The notes below the pieces were generated by a model, which saw only the letters and a list, made by a program, of their open reading frames with translations, was not told the origin of the DNA and did not search any database. Of a DNA stretch of 64,000 nucleotides, positions 55,546-64,000 are shown piece after piece. Each line of letters begins with the position of its first letter. The stretch's first letter is position 1. The stretch covers positions 496,001-560,000 of the forward strand of contig NZ_JAGSPM010000001.1 in the NCBI RefSeq assembly GCF_018139645.1. Direction: 5' to 3'. This DNA comes from Affinundibacterium baiyunense (GTDB lineage Bacteria; Pseudomonadota; Gammaproteobacteria; Burkholderiales; Burkholderiaceae_D). The translations under genes and the position numbers were made by a program.

Positions 55546-56406
55546 TTACTTGGACTTAGACTGTTTAATGTGCTCTTCCAATTCAGAGAAAGTCGGACGC
55601 TCTGTTGAATACAAAACTTTCCTTCCAAACTCAACCGATAGCGCAGGCGCATAGCCATTCAAACTAGCCAGCAAAGTCACTTTCACACATTGAAAAGTTT
55701 TGGATGATTCATCTAGCTTTTGCTCTAACAAACTAGAAAGAGGTCCAACAAAACCATACGCTAAGAGAATACCCAAGAAAGTACCCACCAAAGCCTTTGC
55801 AATCAAAATACCCAATTCTGCGGGAGGAATACCGACCGATTCCATCGTATGAACCACCCCCATCACCGCAGCAACGATACCAAACGCTGGCAAACCATCA
55901 CCAAGCTTTGCCATAAAGTGTGCGGGAACTGCACCTTCATGGTGATGCGTTTCCAACTCGTTGTCCATCAAGTTTTCAATCTGAAACGCGTCCATATTGC
56001 CTGAGACCATCAGGCGCAAATAGTCGCTCAAAAACTCCATTAAATGGTGATCAGAAACAACCAGTGGGTATTTGCTAAATAGAGGGCTTTCTTCAGGCTT
56101 TTCAATGTCGCCTTCAATCGACATCAAGCCTTCTTTACGTATTTTGGTAAGAACGTCAAACAGCATCGTCATCAATTCCATGTACATCGCTTTGTTATAC
56201 TTAGACCCCTGAAATACAGTAGGCAAGGCTTTCAACGAAGCCTTAATTGTTTTCGAGTTATTGCCGACCAGCGAAGCACCAACTGCAGCCCCACCGATCA
56301 TCAAAAGTTCAATAGGCTGAAACAATACGGCCATATGTCCACCGGCCAAAACAAAGCCACCAAACACGGATCCGCAAACCACGATATAACCCACAATGAC
56401 TAACAC
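55546..56406 (-). CDS. motA: Flagellar motor stator protein MotA
   Basis: A 286-residue, four-helix stator subunit of the E. coli MotA size class. GTG start with AAGGAG seven bases upstream. GDGLPAFGIVAAVMGVVHTM carries the conserved proline segment, and GILIAKALVGTFLGILLAYG the last channel helix; the charged cytoplasmic loop lies between helices two and three. It opens the motA-motB-cheZ-like-cheY-cheA-W-R-D-B-Y series. Confidence 0.96.
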   Translation of the reverse strand: MLVIVGYIVVCGSVFGGFVLAGGHMAVLFQPIELLMIGGAAVGASLVGNNSKTIKASLKALPTVFQGSKYNKAMYMELMTMLFDVLTKIRKEGLMSIEGDIEKPEESPLFSKYPLVVSDHHLMEFLSDYLRLMVSGNMDAFQIENLMDNELETHHHEGAVPAHFMAKLGDGLPAFGIVAAVMGVVHTMESVGIPPAELGILIAKALVGTFLGILLAYGFVGPLSSLLEQKLDESSKTFQCVKVTLLASLNGYAPALSVEFGRKVLYSTERPTFSELEEHIKQSKSK

Positions 56407-56539
56407 GAGTTAGACTCCTTCATTCGTTTGAACTCGATTAACTGCTCATTCGAGCAACAACTTAAGAATACCAGCGATCTCATAACATTAGGCAACATTT
56501 TCCCGAATATTGCCCAAAAAATATATTTTTGTTGTTTCG

Positions 56540-57301
56540 TTATACACGCCAGCCATATAAATATACTCCGCCCAAGTTAATTTTCATAACAATATCGGGA
56601 GTGACGTCAGGAACGATGAATTCATAGCTCAAAAAAAGTGAACCCGGCCTCATTTCAGTCTTCACTTTGTGCCAAACACTAGGCATCGCAGCCGGAGATA
56701 AATAGCAGAAAACCACATCAAATTCCGCGAGATTGAGTTGATAAAAATTACCCAACTTAAACTTCACTCGTGAGCGATTAAAAAGTCCTCGTAAATAACT
56801 AATCAACCAAGGCAAAGGAGCAATTTCAACGCCAAGAAACTGTCCATCAGGTCGACGCTCAGACAACTTAATAAGAAGCCCTCCCATCCCGCTACCAATA
56901 TCAACAAATCGCGGTGAATTCATGGTCGAAATCTGCTCCAATAGCGGAGCCAATAATTCTGACCTAGATGGATAATAGGGAACTTGAGATCGATAAGTCG
57001 ACCAAAATATGGCCGAAAGGAGGATCAATATGAGCAAATAAAAATGCGGGGAAATTTCTTGTTGAAACAAGAAATAGGCAGATAGAGGAAATAGAAATTG
57101 AATGGGTGCCCACCACCAATCAAATCTCAACAGCAGAGAAAAACTTGCAGCAACAACGGCATGCAAAAATAAAAAAAAGAGTAATGAAAAACCGATTTGA
57201 AACTTAAATCGAATCAAACCCAATACAAGAAAAGTAATGACCAAAGAACCCAATTGTATTAACAAGGACTGTATTCCAATTGAGAACTTCAACTTACTCA
57301 C
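56540..57301 (-). CDS. Membrane-anchored class I SAM methyltransferase-like protein
   Basis: A 253-residue protein with four predicted membrane helices (about 13-31, 35-57, 64-80, 86-101) followed by a cytoplasmic Rossmann methyltransferase domain. SAM motif I FVDIGSGMGGLLIKL is at 132-146, with an acidic residue (GVEIAPLPW) at the end of strand two and FDVVFCYLSP as motif IV-like. It lies between flhC and motA on the same strand (60 nt after flhC), so it probably belongs to the flagellar regulon. Its substrate is unknown. Lysine- or glutamate-methylation of an envelope or flagellar protein is only one possibility. The membrane tether is unusual for this fold. Confidence 0.72.
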   Translation of the reverse strand: MSKLKFSIGIQSLLIQLGSLVITFLVLGLIRFKFQIGFSLLFFLFLHAVVAASFSLLLRFDWWWAPIQFLFPLSAYFLFQQEISPHFYLLILILLSAIFWSTYRSQVPYYPSRSELLAPLLEQISTMNSPRFVDIGSGMGGLLIKLSERRPDGQFLGVEIAPLPWLISYLRGLFNRSRVKFKLGNFYQLNLAEFDVVFCYLSPAAMPSVWHKVKTEMRPGSLFLSYEFIVPDVTPDIVMKINLGGVYLYGWRV

Positions 57302-57361
57302 CTCATATCATTTTCACCTTTAAAATCATATCACCATTAAGCCATACACCAAAACAACTAC

Positions 57362-57913
57362 TTAATTCAAAACACGCTCTGCATCTAATGCGCGCTGTTT
57401 TTTTGTTTTCCCAGCACGTGATGGCATGTGACAAAGTCCACAAGCGTAGTGATCATGTAAATCTAAAGAGTGCCCAACAAATTGACCACCGCACTGCTTA
57501 CATTTCACAAATGAGAGCATGTTTCCCTCGAAGAAGCGTACCAAAGTCCAAGCTCTAGTTAATGACAATACCGGCTCTTCGCCTTCTGGCGTTGGCATCT
57601 GTTCTTGATACAATTTATATGCTTTTACCACAGCGTGAATACCATCAATATCAGCATGATCACGCAGATATTTAAAGATATTCATAAACAATGAAGAATG
57701 AATATTTGGCTGCCAAGTAACAAACCAATCAGTCGAGAACGGCAGCATGCCTTTTGGTGGAGACACACCTTTAAGCTCTTTGTATATTTTCAGCAAACGC
57801 TCTCTTGAAAGTGATGTTTCAGATTCTAGCAATTGCAATCGTGCACCTAAATTGACCAAGTCCACTGCCAATTGAATCTCATTTGCTTCATTAACGATAC
57901 TTTTCGTAGCCAT
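57362..57913 (-). CDS. flhC: Flagellar transcriptional activator FlhC
   Basis: Class I master regulator subunit, 183 residues. ATG 57913 is chosen because CGAGG lies just upstream and the family starts here; an in-frame TTG five codons earlier is less likely. Four zinc-binding cysteines (C138, C141, C158, C161 in CKQCGGQF and YACGLC) match the family. With FlhD forms the FlhD4C2 complex that activates class II flagellar promoters with sigma-70. 35 nt after flhD. Confidence 0.96.
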   Translation of the reverse strand: MATKSIVNEANEIQLAVDLVNLGARLQLLESETSLSRERLLKIYKELKGVSPPKGMLPFSTDWFVTWQPNIHSSLFMNIFKYLRDHADIDGIHAVVKAYKLYQEQMPTPEGEEPVLSLTRAWTLVRFFEGNMLSFVKCKQCGGQFVGHSLDLHDHYACGLCHMPSRAGKTKKQRALDAERVLN

Positions 57914-57948
57914 TTCGCACCTCGACAATTTTCAAATTCAAGAAAAAA

Positions 57949-58266
57949 CTAAGCGATTTCTTCGACTTTTTGACCAGCCATTAATATAGCTGCGTGTGAA
58001 TGCGCGAGACTGCGTTCTTTATTGTAATTTGTTAACATGCAAAGAATTGAACTGTCTTCAAAGCGGAAGCGAGCAAGCATCATATTCGAACCGGCCAATT
58101 TCAATATCTGGGAGTTATTCATACCCTCGATCAAATCAGCAATTTCCTTACTGATGCCAAGTCGAAATATTGCTGTTGCTTTATCTGCACGGATCATTTG
58201 CTGCGCCAACATTAAGTAACTCAAGTTAGCGTCACGGATCTCAGCCATCATGTCATTTGGTGTCAT
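57949..58266 (-). CDS. flhD: Flagellar transcriptional activator FlhD
   Basis: The 105-residue partner of FlhC. ATG 58266 with GGGAG upstream gives MTPNDMMAEIRDANLSYLML, the family start; the open frame reaching further upstream is not used. AIFRLGISKEIADLIEGMNN and CMLTNYNKERSLAHSHAAIL follow the known helical fold. Heads the motility cascade in this window. Confidence 0.95.
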   Translation of the reverse strand: MTPNDMMAEIRDANLSYLMLAQQMIRADKATAIFRLGISKEIADLIEGMNNSQILKLAGSNMMLARFRFEDSSILCMLTNYNKERSLAHSHAAILMAGQKVEEIA

Positions 58267-58791
58267 TTTAGTACTCCCACTTATTTGCCCTAGCGAAATG
58301 TGTTGCCAGTGAGACAGATTGTGGTACTTACCGAAAAATGGGTGTATCAGCAAAAGTATGAAATTGAATGTGGAAAAAAAAGAAAAATCCAATAGGAATT
58401 CATCCTACATTGGATTATTTTAGATAACTTTCCTAAATTTTTAGGAAGTTTTAAATTGAAAGCTGAGTTTAAATAAAAACTGAAAATTCAAATTAAACTC
58501 AAATAAAACAAAGAGTTACAAGAAAAAACAAATAACAAGGATCTTTGTTCTAAACCATTAACGGCACAACTTTAGAAAACTTTAGGGTGAATTCAAAATA
58601 TTTTTTAAATTTTTTTCCTACAGATTTCAAGCAGATTAACGGCAAAAAAAATCGCCACTTTAGGGTGGCGATAAAAAATATTTCAAATACTTGTGTTGGT
58701 TTTACGTCGAAAAATGCAAAAAAATAAATTTTCGTCTCTCAATTTAATCGACATTTTATTTAAACCAAACTTTACTCTCGAATTCTTGTAG
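58267..58791. other. Long AT-rich region upstream of flhDC
   Basis: 525 bp between the flhD start and the dnaQ stop, holding the flhDC promoter and leader and the dnaQ terminator. An inverted repeat around 58428-58452 (ACTTTCCTAAA with TTTAGGAAGT) lies about 165 bp before flhD. A+T-rich tracts (58585-58615) suggest bent DNA. No promoter could be fixed with confidence. Regulation of flhDC by several factors is known in other bacteria and would explain the long region. Confidence 0.45.
58651..58672 (-). terminator. Rho-independent terminator after dnaQ
   Basis: ATCGCCAC (58651-58658) pairs with GTGGCGAT (58665-58672) around a 6-nt loop. On the minus strand the stem is followed by T8 (58651-58644). 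It lies about 120 nt after the dnaQ stop and separates accA-tilS-dnaQ from flhDC. Confidence 0.82.
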
Positions 58792-59517
58792 TTATTTTTT
58801 ATTTTCAGCCGCTGCCTCATTTTGCCAAATACAGTTGCCTTGGCTTGCCTTGGCTAAATCGTTCAACAAATCGACGTGAGAATTAAGTTCATTGGCATCA
58901 GCATAAAATACCTTAACAGCATAATCTTGCTCGCTTAACTCCACAGTTTCAACAACGACAACTTCGTTCTCTTCTTCTACCTCGATACTAAAACTGTTCT
59001 GCCCTCGCGACATCGCAAGAAAAACATCTGCGAGCAATTCTGCGTCAAGTAAAGCGCCATGTAACTTTCGGTGCGAGTTCGAAATCTCATAGCGATCACA
59101 AAGCGCATCGAGCGAGTTGCGTTTGCCGGGATGTAACTCCTTGGCCTGCACTAGGGTGTCAACTACGCCATCTACATAGTCTTCTAGCTTCGACAAGCCT
59201 AAACGCTCGAACTCAGAATTTAAGAAACTCATATCAAATGGTGCATTATGAATAACTAATTCAGCACCTTGTACAAATGCAATGAACTCATCGACGATTT
59301 GTGCAAATTTGGGTTTATCGCTCAGAAACTCCGTGCTTAATCCATGAACAGCCAAAGCGCCTTCCTCAGAATCTCGCTCTGGATTGATGTAGTAATGAAA
59401 GTTATTCCCGGTAAGTTTCCTATTGACCAACTCGACGCAGCCAATTTCAATAATGCGATTACCTAAACGGGGATTCAAACCCGTTGTTTCCGTATCAAGA
59501 ACAATCTGTCTAGTCAT
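58792..59517 (-). CDS. dnaQ: DNA polymerase III epsilon subunit
   Basis: Proofreading 3'-5' exonuclease, 241 residues. Exo I DTETTG gives D8 and E10, Exo II lies in HNAPFDMSFLNSEFERLG, and Exo III epsilon has HRKLHGALLDAELLADV with the catalytic His and Asp. The C-terminal part (about 185-241) is acidic and variable, in the region that binds the alpha polymerase subunit. 33 nt after tilS; rnhA, its usual partner, is not adjacent. Confidence 0.95.
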   Translation of the reverse strand: MTRQIVLDTETTGLNPRLGNRIIEIGCVELVNRKLTGNNFHYYINPERDSEEGALAVHGLSTEFLSDKPKFAQIVDEFIAFVQGAELVIHNAPFDMSFLNSEFERLGLSKLEDYVDGVVDTLVQAKELHPGKRNSLDALCDRYEISNSHRKLHGALLDAELLADVFLAMSRGQNSFSIEVEEENEVVVVETVELSEQDYAVKVFYADANELNSHVDLLNDLAKASQGNCIWQNEAAAENKK

Positions 59518-59550
59518 TTCAGTTAATTTTCTTTTTTAATAATACTATGT

Positions 59551-60957
59551 TCACGTATCTGGCTGCCAAATCAATTGAAGTCGAATGCCGCTCCTGATCG
59601 GCTCATCAGTTTCTATAAACCTTGCATCCAAACCAAGCAAACCAACAAAAAATAGCTGCTCATTGATATAAATGTACGGCAAATTTTCGCGCTGCCAAAA
59701 TGGTATTTTCGCGGTTTGAAAATGGCTTTTTAGGTCGCGAGATGGTCGATTTTTCGCTAATCTCAATCGAGCGCCCTTTTGCCTTTGACGTATGATCATT
59801 TGAGTTTGTTTCAAGAATTCCGAATTTACCCCTGTTTTAGACTCCTTAAAAATCAAGGTGCCCTTTAAACTGGGAAAATATTTTTCAGTCTCCCCGCACC
59901 ACGTGTACTGAAGGTCTTCCTCTTGAGCACTAAGAGTCCGATGATCTATCAAATGAATTTTGCGATCGTAGCGACAAATCGAATAGTGAGCATGTCGAAT
60001 CTCCACACGAGCATCGTCACGTGCATGCCAAAGTTGTGCTTGAATTTCCGCGATCTTCGCGGTTGATGGCAATTGAACTAAATTCATCACCAGCCAATGC
60101 CGAAATAAATTATTGACTCGATCAGCGCTTAACTGCGCCATCTTCACTAAGTCAAGCACATTATTGTCGCCACAATTTTTTAAATCATTGCTCGCGATCT
60201 CATCAAGTAAATTTTGCGCTTCACGTATATGTTGCGAAGTGCGCAATAGTCGCTCAGAGAATTTCGGAAATAATTCCTCAATGACGGGCATCAACTGATG
60301 GCGAACAATATTTCGAGTAAAAAGCGTACTTAAGTTCGACTCATCCTCAATGTTGATGAGCTGACTATTTGCAGCATAATCGACTATAGTTTGTTTAGCC
60401 TCACGCAATAATGGACGGGCCACAACAAGCTGAGTTGAGCCAAGTAATTTTGGTGCAAAATTATACTCATCCATACCAGCCAAGCCACGCAAACCAGTGC
60501 CGCGAAACAATTGCATCAGCATGGTTTCTGCTTGATCGTCAAGATGATGTGCTAACAATAACAAGTTCACCTTATCCAAGTCACACATCTCACTCAAAGC
60601 TCGATAGCGCAAATTACGCGCCACCACCTCGATGCCCTGCCCTTGATTTTCGACTCTGATATTTCTGCTGCGAAATGGGATTTCTAGACGAGCACAAATT
60701 TGAGCACAATGCTGTTCCCATTGTGTCGCATTCGGACTCAGTCCATGATTAACGTGATAAGAGTAGAGGGGAATTTGAAATTGTTTAGCGTAAATGGACG
60801 CTAAATGCAGCAATACAGTTGAATCAAGACCTCCGCTGTAAGCAACCGCCAAAGCGGGCTGCTTACCACCAAGGTCTTGAGCTTGAATGATATTTGAAAG
60901 CTTCGCAAAAAAATTTTGTTCTAAATCCTTTGCACTTTGACAGTGCGCGATGCTCAT
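59551..60957 (-). CDS. tilS: tRNA(Ile)-lysidine synthase
   Basis: Modifies C34 of the CAU-anticodon tRNA-Ile to lysidine, changing codon and amino acid identity. The 468-residue protein has the N-type PP-loop SGGLDS (41-46) and [19 protein letters not shown], followed by the TilS middle and C-terminal domains, with [17 protein letters not shown] near the end. Start overlaps the accA stop as ATGA. Confidence 0.94.
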   Translation of the reverse strand: MSIAHCQSAKDLEQNFFAKLSNIIQAQDLGGKQPALAVAYSGGLDSTVLLHLASIYAKQFQIPLYSYHVNHGLSPNATQWEQHCAQICARLEIPFRSRNIRVENQGQGIEVVARNLRYRALSEMCDLDKVNLLLLAHHLDDQAETMLMQLFRGTGLRGLAGMDEYNFAPKLLGSTQLVVARPLLREAKQTIVDYAANSQLINIEDESNLSTLFTRNIVRHQLMPVIEELFPKFSERLLRTSQHIREAQNLLDEIASNDLKNCGDNNVLDLVKMAQLSADRVNNLFRHWLVMNLVQLPSTAKIAEIQAQLWHARDDARVEIRHAHYSICRYDRKIHLIDHRTLSAQEEDLQYTWCGETEKYFPSLKGTLIFKESKTGVNSEFLKQTQMIIRQRQKGARLRLAKNRPSRDLKSHFQTAKIPFWQRENLPYIYINEQLFFVGLLGLDARFIETDEPIRSGIRLQLIWQPDT

Positions 60958-61928
60958 TCAGCGACTCGGGTTTCCTTAAATTTACCGTAAGCCATCAGCT
61001 TCTCATGGCGATTCGCAAGTAATTCTTTTGTTTTCATGCCTTGGAACTGACGCAATGTATCTGCCAAAGCACGTTTGACCAAAGCGCACATTTGTTTTGG
61101 ATCGCGATGGGCACCACCCAAGGGCTCATTAATAATCTTATCAATCAGACCCATTGCTTTGAGTCGATTTGCAGTTAAGCCTAGCGCCTCTGCCGCATCA
61201 GATGCTCGCTCGGAAGTTTTCCATAGAATTGACGCACAACCCTCTGGTGAAATAACAGAATAAGTTGCGTATTGCAGCATCAATACGGCATCACCAACAG
61301 CTAATGCCAATGCGCCACCTGAACCGCCTTCACCGATAATCGTCGCGATTAAAGGAACTTTTAATTCAGCCATCACATAGAGATTATGACCAATCGCTTC
61401 TGATTGTCCGCGCTCTTCAGCATCGATACCAGGCCAAGCACCAGTCGTGTCAACAAAGGTGAAAACAGGAATATCAAATTTTTCTGCCAACTTCATCAAG
61501 CGCATCGCTTTACGATAGCCCTCTGGCTTTGGCATACCAAAATTACGCATTGCACGCTCTTTAGTATCTCGGCCTTTTTGATGACCGATCACCATACAAG
61601 CTTGACCATTAAAACGTGCTAAGCCACCAACAATCGCGAGATCGTCGGCGAATGAACGATCGCCATGCAATTCATGGAAATCAGTAAATATTTGGGAAAT
61701 GTAATCGAGTGTGTAAGGGCGCTGCGGATGACGTGAAATTTGAGATACTTGCCATGGTGTTAATTTAGCATAGATATCTTTTGTCAACATTTGACTCTTT
61801 TGTGAGAGACGATCAATCTCTTCTGAAATATCTACTGCAGAGTCGTCTTGTACAAAACGTAATTCTTCGATTTTTGTTTCGAGTTCAGCAATTGATTGCT
61901 CAAATCCTAGAAATGTCGTTTTAGTCAT
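60954..61928 (-). CDS. accA: Acetyl-CoA carboxylase carboxyltransferase alpha subunit
   Basis: Alpha half of the carboxyltransferase that makes malonyl-CoA for fatty acid synthesis, 324 residues. [20 protein letters not shown] is the family N terminus. [20 protein letters not shown] and [20 protein letters not shown] form the oxyanion and CoA-binding core, and [15 protein letters not shown] follows. The partner accD is elsewhere. GAGG ribosome binding site before ATG 61928. Confidence 0.97.
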   Translation of the reverse strand: MTKTTFLGFEQSIAELETKIEELRFVQDDSAVDISEEIDRLSQKSQMLTKDIYAKLTPWQVSQISRHPQRPYTLDYISQIFTDFHELHGDRSFADDLAIVGGLARFNGQACMVIGHQKGRDTKERAMRNFGMPKPEGYRKAMRLMKLAEKFDIPVFTFVDTTGAWPGIDAEERGQSEAIGHNLYVMAELKVPLIATIIGEGGSGGALALAVGDAVLMLQYATYSVISPEGCASILWKTSERASDAAEALGLTANRLKAMGLIDKIINEPLGGAHRDPKQMCALVKRALADTLRQFQGMKTKELLANRHEKLMAYGKFKETRVAE

Positions 61929-62009
61929 CGTGCCTCCTTAAAATTCCACACGAGTTAAAGAAATAAGCTTGAAAGACTTCGTGCGAGATAACGCGGAAGT
62001 CTACCCAAG

Positions 62010-62660
62010 TTAAGCTATTTTTTCATCTAAGCTGCGCCACATATACCAAGTTGCGACGGTACGCCATGGCTCCCAATTCGCTGCTACTTCACGCAAATCG
62101 ATACGCGATACGGGCTCGCCTGAAAAATAATTTTTACTAATACCGTTTATCAAACCTGCATCGTCCAAAGGCAAAATATTAGGACGCAATAAATTAAAAA
62201 TCAAAAACATCTCAGCTGTCCAACGGCTGATTCCTCGAATCTGAACCAGTTCTGCAATGACCGCTTCGTCCGTCATGTCGACCCAATTATCAACATGTAC
62301 TTTACCATCTTTAAAATGACCAGCAAGATCGAGAATATAGTCAGTTTTACGCTTCGACAATCCTGATGCTAATAATTTTTCTTTTCCTGCCGCAAGCACT
62401 TCCACAGGCGTCGATTTTGGGCAAACAGTTAAGTATTTTTCCCACAAGAGATTTGCCGACACACCTGAAATCTGTTGCGCAATGATCGATCTTGTCAAGG
62501 TCGTGAATGGATCATCTCGCCCTAATAAATATAAATCACCGAATTGAGGAATCAATTTACGTAAAATTCTATCTCGCTTCATTAATTCATTTTTTGCCTC
62601 TTCCCAGTAGTGCGGAACATGCAAATCACCATTACTACGGACACGACTATTTTTATTCAT
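62010..62660 (-). CDS. DNA-3-methyladenine glycosylase, AlkA-like (HhH-GPD)
   Basis: A 216-residue base-excision repair glycosylase. The helix-hairpin-helix IRGISRWTAEMFLIF (about 141-155) and the catalytic aspartate D167 (ILPLDDAGL) match AlkA/MAG enzymes, as does the early TRSIIAQQISGVSA. It removes alkylated purines. The Ada-like or large N-terminal AlkA domain is absent, as in yeast MAG-type compact members. 81 nt upstream of accA on the same strand. Confidence 0.9.
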   Translation of the reverse strand: MNKNSRVRSNGDLHVPHYWEEAKNELMKRDRILRKLIPQFGDLYLLGRDDPFTTLTRSIIAQQISGVSANLLWEKYLTVCPKSTPVEVLAAGKEKLLASGLSKRKTDYILDLAGHFKDGKVHVDNWVDMTDEAVIAELVQIRGISRWTAEMFLIFNLLRPNILPLDDAGLINGISKNYFSGEPVSRIDLREVAANWEPWRTVATWYMWRSLDEKIA

Positions 62661-63232
62661 TTATTGATCTTCCGTAATACACATCAACACACAGTAGCCG
62701 AAAACCAAGATCAATTTTGATCACCTAGAACGAGTAACTGCATAGATAAGAACTTAAGCGAACCGCGAATTTTACCTTATAAAGACGCAAATTGAACTAA
62801 TTTTTCAGTCCAAGCTAGCACTAAGGGAAAACAAAAACAAGGAAACGTATATTTTAAAAAATACTCAATAATAATTCTGAACGCGTTTTTTTGCCCATAT
62901 TCGAGTTCAATTTTGTAAAAATTCTCAGATCAAACCTTTCACGATTTTTATTGCCGCGCAACACAATTAGCTTCCCCAGTTTAAATTGCAAATCTACTTG
63001 CACTCCTTGTCTAATGCTAAAGGCACACAATTAAAGCTTGAATACAATCGCAGTACCGTCAAATCCGTATCAATCTTGAGAAGATTCTTACTTTTTCATT
63101 CGAATCTAACAAACTCAACCACGCGATACCAAGTTTATTTGTTAAGATTGCGGCTGACCAATTTAGCAAATAAGAAATCGAATCCGTTCGACAACTAAAG
63201 ACTAATTAATAGAAAAGACATTAAGTTAAATT
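62661..63232. other. Divergent intergenic region without a recognised gene
   Basis: 572 bp between the glycosylase gene and the TPR gene, so it holds both promoters. AT-rich, with many runs of A and T. A possible frame of 70 codons at 62986-63198 has no ribosome binding site and no recognisable sequence. Nothing convincing was found on either strand. Confidence 0.4.
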
Positions 63233-64000
63233 ATGCGATATTCCCTAAAAACTGCAGTTGCAGCGATTGCCCTTACTGTTGGATTATCACCAATTGCGTA
63301 CGCTGACGATGCTAGCGATGCGAGCAAACTATACAAAGCTGGTCAACTCAACGAAGCAATTAAAAAAATTGACTCTGTCTTGGCGCAACGCCCTAAAGAT
63401 GCGCAGATGCGTTTTTTAAAAGGCATCATCCTCACAGAACAAAACAAACAGGCTGAAGCGATCACAATTTTTACTAAATTGACGGATGACTACCCTGAAC
63501 TTCCTGAGCCGTATAACAATTTAGCCGTCTTGTACGCATCCAATGGCCAATTTCTCAAAGCAAGTGCTGCGCTAGAAATGGCGATTCGCACGAATCCAAC
63601 TTACGGTACCGCCCACGAAAATTTGGGCGACGTGTACGCCAAGTTAGCTAGTCAATCATACGACAAAGCCTTGCAACTAGATTCAGGCAACTCCACTGCA
63701 AAATTAAAACTCAATTTAGTCAAAAACTTAATTGGTAACACCACTGGTGGTGTCAATCCAAAAACAAGTGCAGCAAATCCTGCTCCTATTGCGACAATCC
63801 CAAACACACCAACGATCGCCGCGCCACCGCCTAACCGTGCTGCCGAACCCAAAGCAACACCAGCACCTGTGGCACAGAGTAAGCCAGCCGCCGTGACTAG
63901 CGAAAAAGACGTCGTGCTTGATATTGTTGAAGCATGGGCAAAAGCTTGGAGCAGTCAAAATGTCAGCAAATATTTAGGCTATTACGCTAAAGATTTCCAA
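63233..64000 (+). CDS. Secreted TPR protein with NTF2-like C terminus (truncated by window end)
   Basis: 256 codons visible, open to the last base. A signal peptide (LKTAVAAIALTVGLSPIAYA, cleavage near ADDA, residue 22) is followed by three or more TPR-like repeats (about 26-150: ASKLYKAGQLNEAIKKIDSV, PEPYNNLAVLYASNGQFLKA and so on), a Pro/Ala/Thr-rich linker (about 170-218), and the start of a domain reading EAWAKAWSSQNVSKYLGYYA, typical of the NTF2-like domain (Cds6/DUF4440 type) that ends periplasmic proteins near L,D-transpeptidases. A periplasmic scaffolding or cell-wall role is inferred. ATG 63233 is preceded only by an A-rich stretch. Confidence 0.8.
   Translation, partial: MRYSLKTAVAAIALTVGLSPIAYADDASDASKLYKAGQLNEAIKKIDSVLAQRPKDAQMRFLKGIILTEQNKQAEAITIFTKLTDDYPELPEPYNNLAVLYASNGQFLKASAALEMAIRTNPTYGTAHENLGDVYAKLASQSYDKALQLDSGNSTAKLKLNLVKNLIGNTTGGVNPKTSAANPAPIATIPNTPTIAAPPPNRAAEPKATPAPVAQSKPAAVTSEKDVVLDIVEAWAKAWSSQNVSKYLGYYAKDFQ

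Noticed and set aside
51443..56406. Chemoreceptor gene expected within the che cluster
   Set aside because: Every gap was read; none holds a receptor-like frame, so receptors must be elsewhere in the genome.
58267..58392. Upstream extension of flhD by 42 codons
   Set aside because: Hydrophobic, unlike FlhD, whereas ATG 58266 has GGGAG and the family N terminus.
62986..63198. 70-codon plus-strand frame upstream of the TPR gene
   Set aside because: No ribosome binding site, no recognisable motif, and base composition like the surrounding intergenic DNA.

Overview
The window looks like a chromosomal piece of a motile, low-G+C (by eye mid-40s %) betaproteobacterium of the Burkholderiales, most likely Oxalobacteraceae and Undibacterium-like. 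This is inferred from gene content and order (argD-argF-argG, yhdP-nit-tldD beside glnE, accA-tilS, flhDC-mot-che-flhB-flhA-flhF-fliA) and protein style, not from a search. No tRNA, rRNA, insertion sequence, prophage or CRISPR array was recognised.

Layout. 1-3789: arginine operon argD-argF-argG, preceded by a short Arg-rich leader peptide and an intrinsic terminator that look like a ribosome-mediated attenuator. 3790-7354: a REP-pair (REPIN-like) insertion, ppnP, murB, yajQ and a retropepsin-like protease. 7465-8853: DAHP synthase with its own Phe/Tyr-rich leader peptide, terminator and promoter, a second attenuator. 8958-16578: an iodotyrosine-deiodinase-like flavoprotein, tldD, a nitrilase-family amidase and the large AsmA-like yhdP. 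16931-25039: glnE, pbpG, a nitroreductase, a DinG/YoaA helicase, a small YdcH protein and a PP2C phosphatase.

25172-58266 is almost wholly motility and chemotaxis: flgBCDEFGHIJ and flgKL on the minus strand, flgA and flgMN on the plus strand, flhB-flhA-flhF-flhG-fliA-motC-motD, then flhD-flhC, a membrane methyltransferase, motA-motB, a CheZ-like gene, cheY, cheA-cheW-cheR-cheD-cheB-cheY and an EAL/HDOD protein. The regulatory cascade can be read locally: FlhDC at the top, FliA (sigma-28) and its anti-sigma FlgM below, and two near-consensus sigma-28 promoters in front of flgMN and flgKL. Two stator pairs (MotAB and MotCD) are encoded.

58792-64000: dnaQ, tilS, accA and an AlkA-like glycosylase on the minus strand, then the first 256 codons of a secreted TPR protein that runs off the window end.

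The strongest candidates for undescribed biology are the two translation-coupled attenuators (argDFG and aroG). Next are a deiodinase-like enzyme whose substrate-binding triad is intact and whose start sits just behind a terminator, a FlhG-like protein that has lost the Walker A lysines, and a membrane-anchored methyltransferase embedded in the flagellar regulon.
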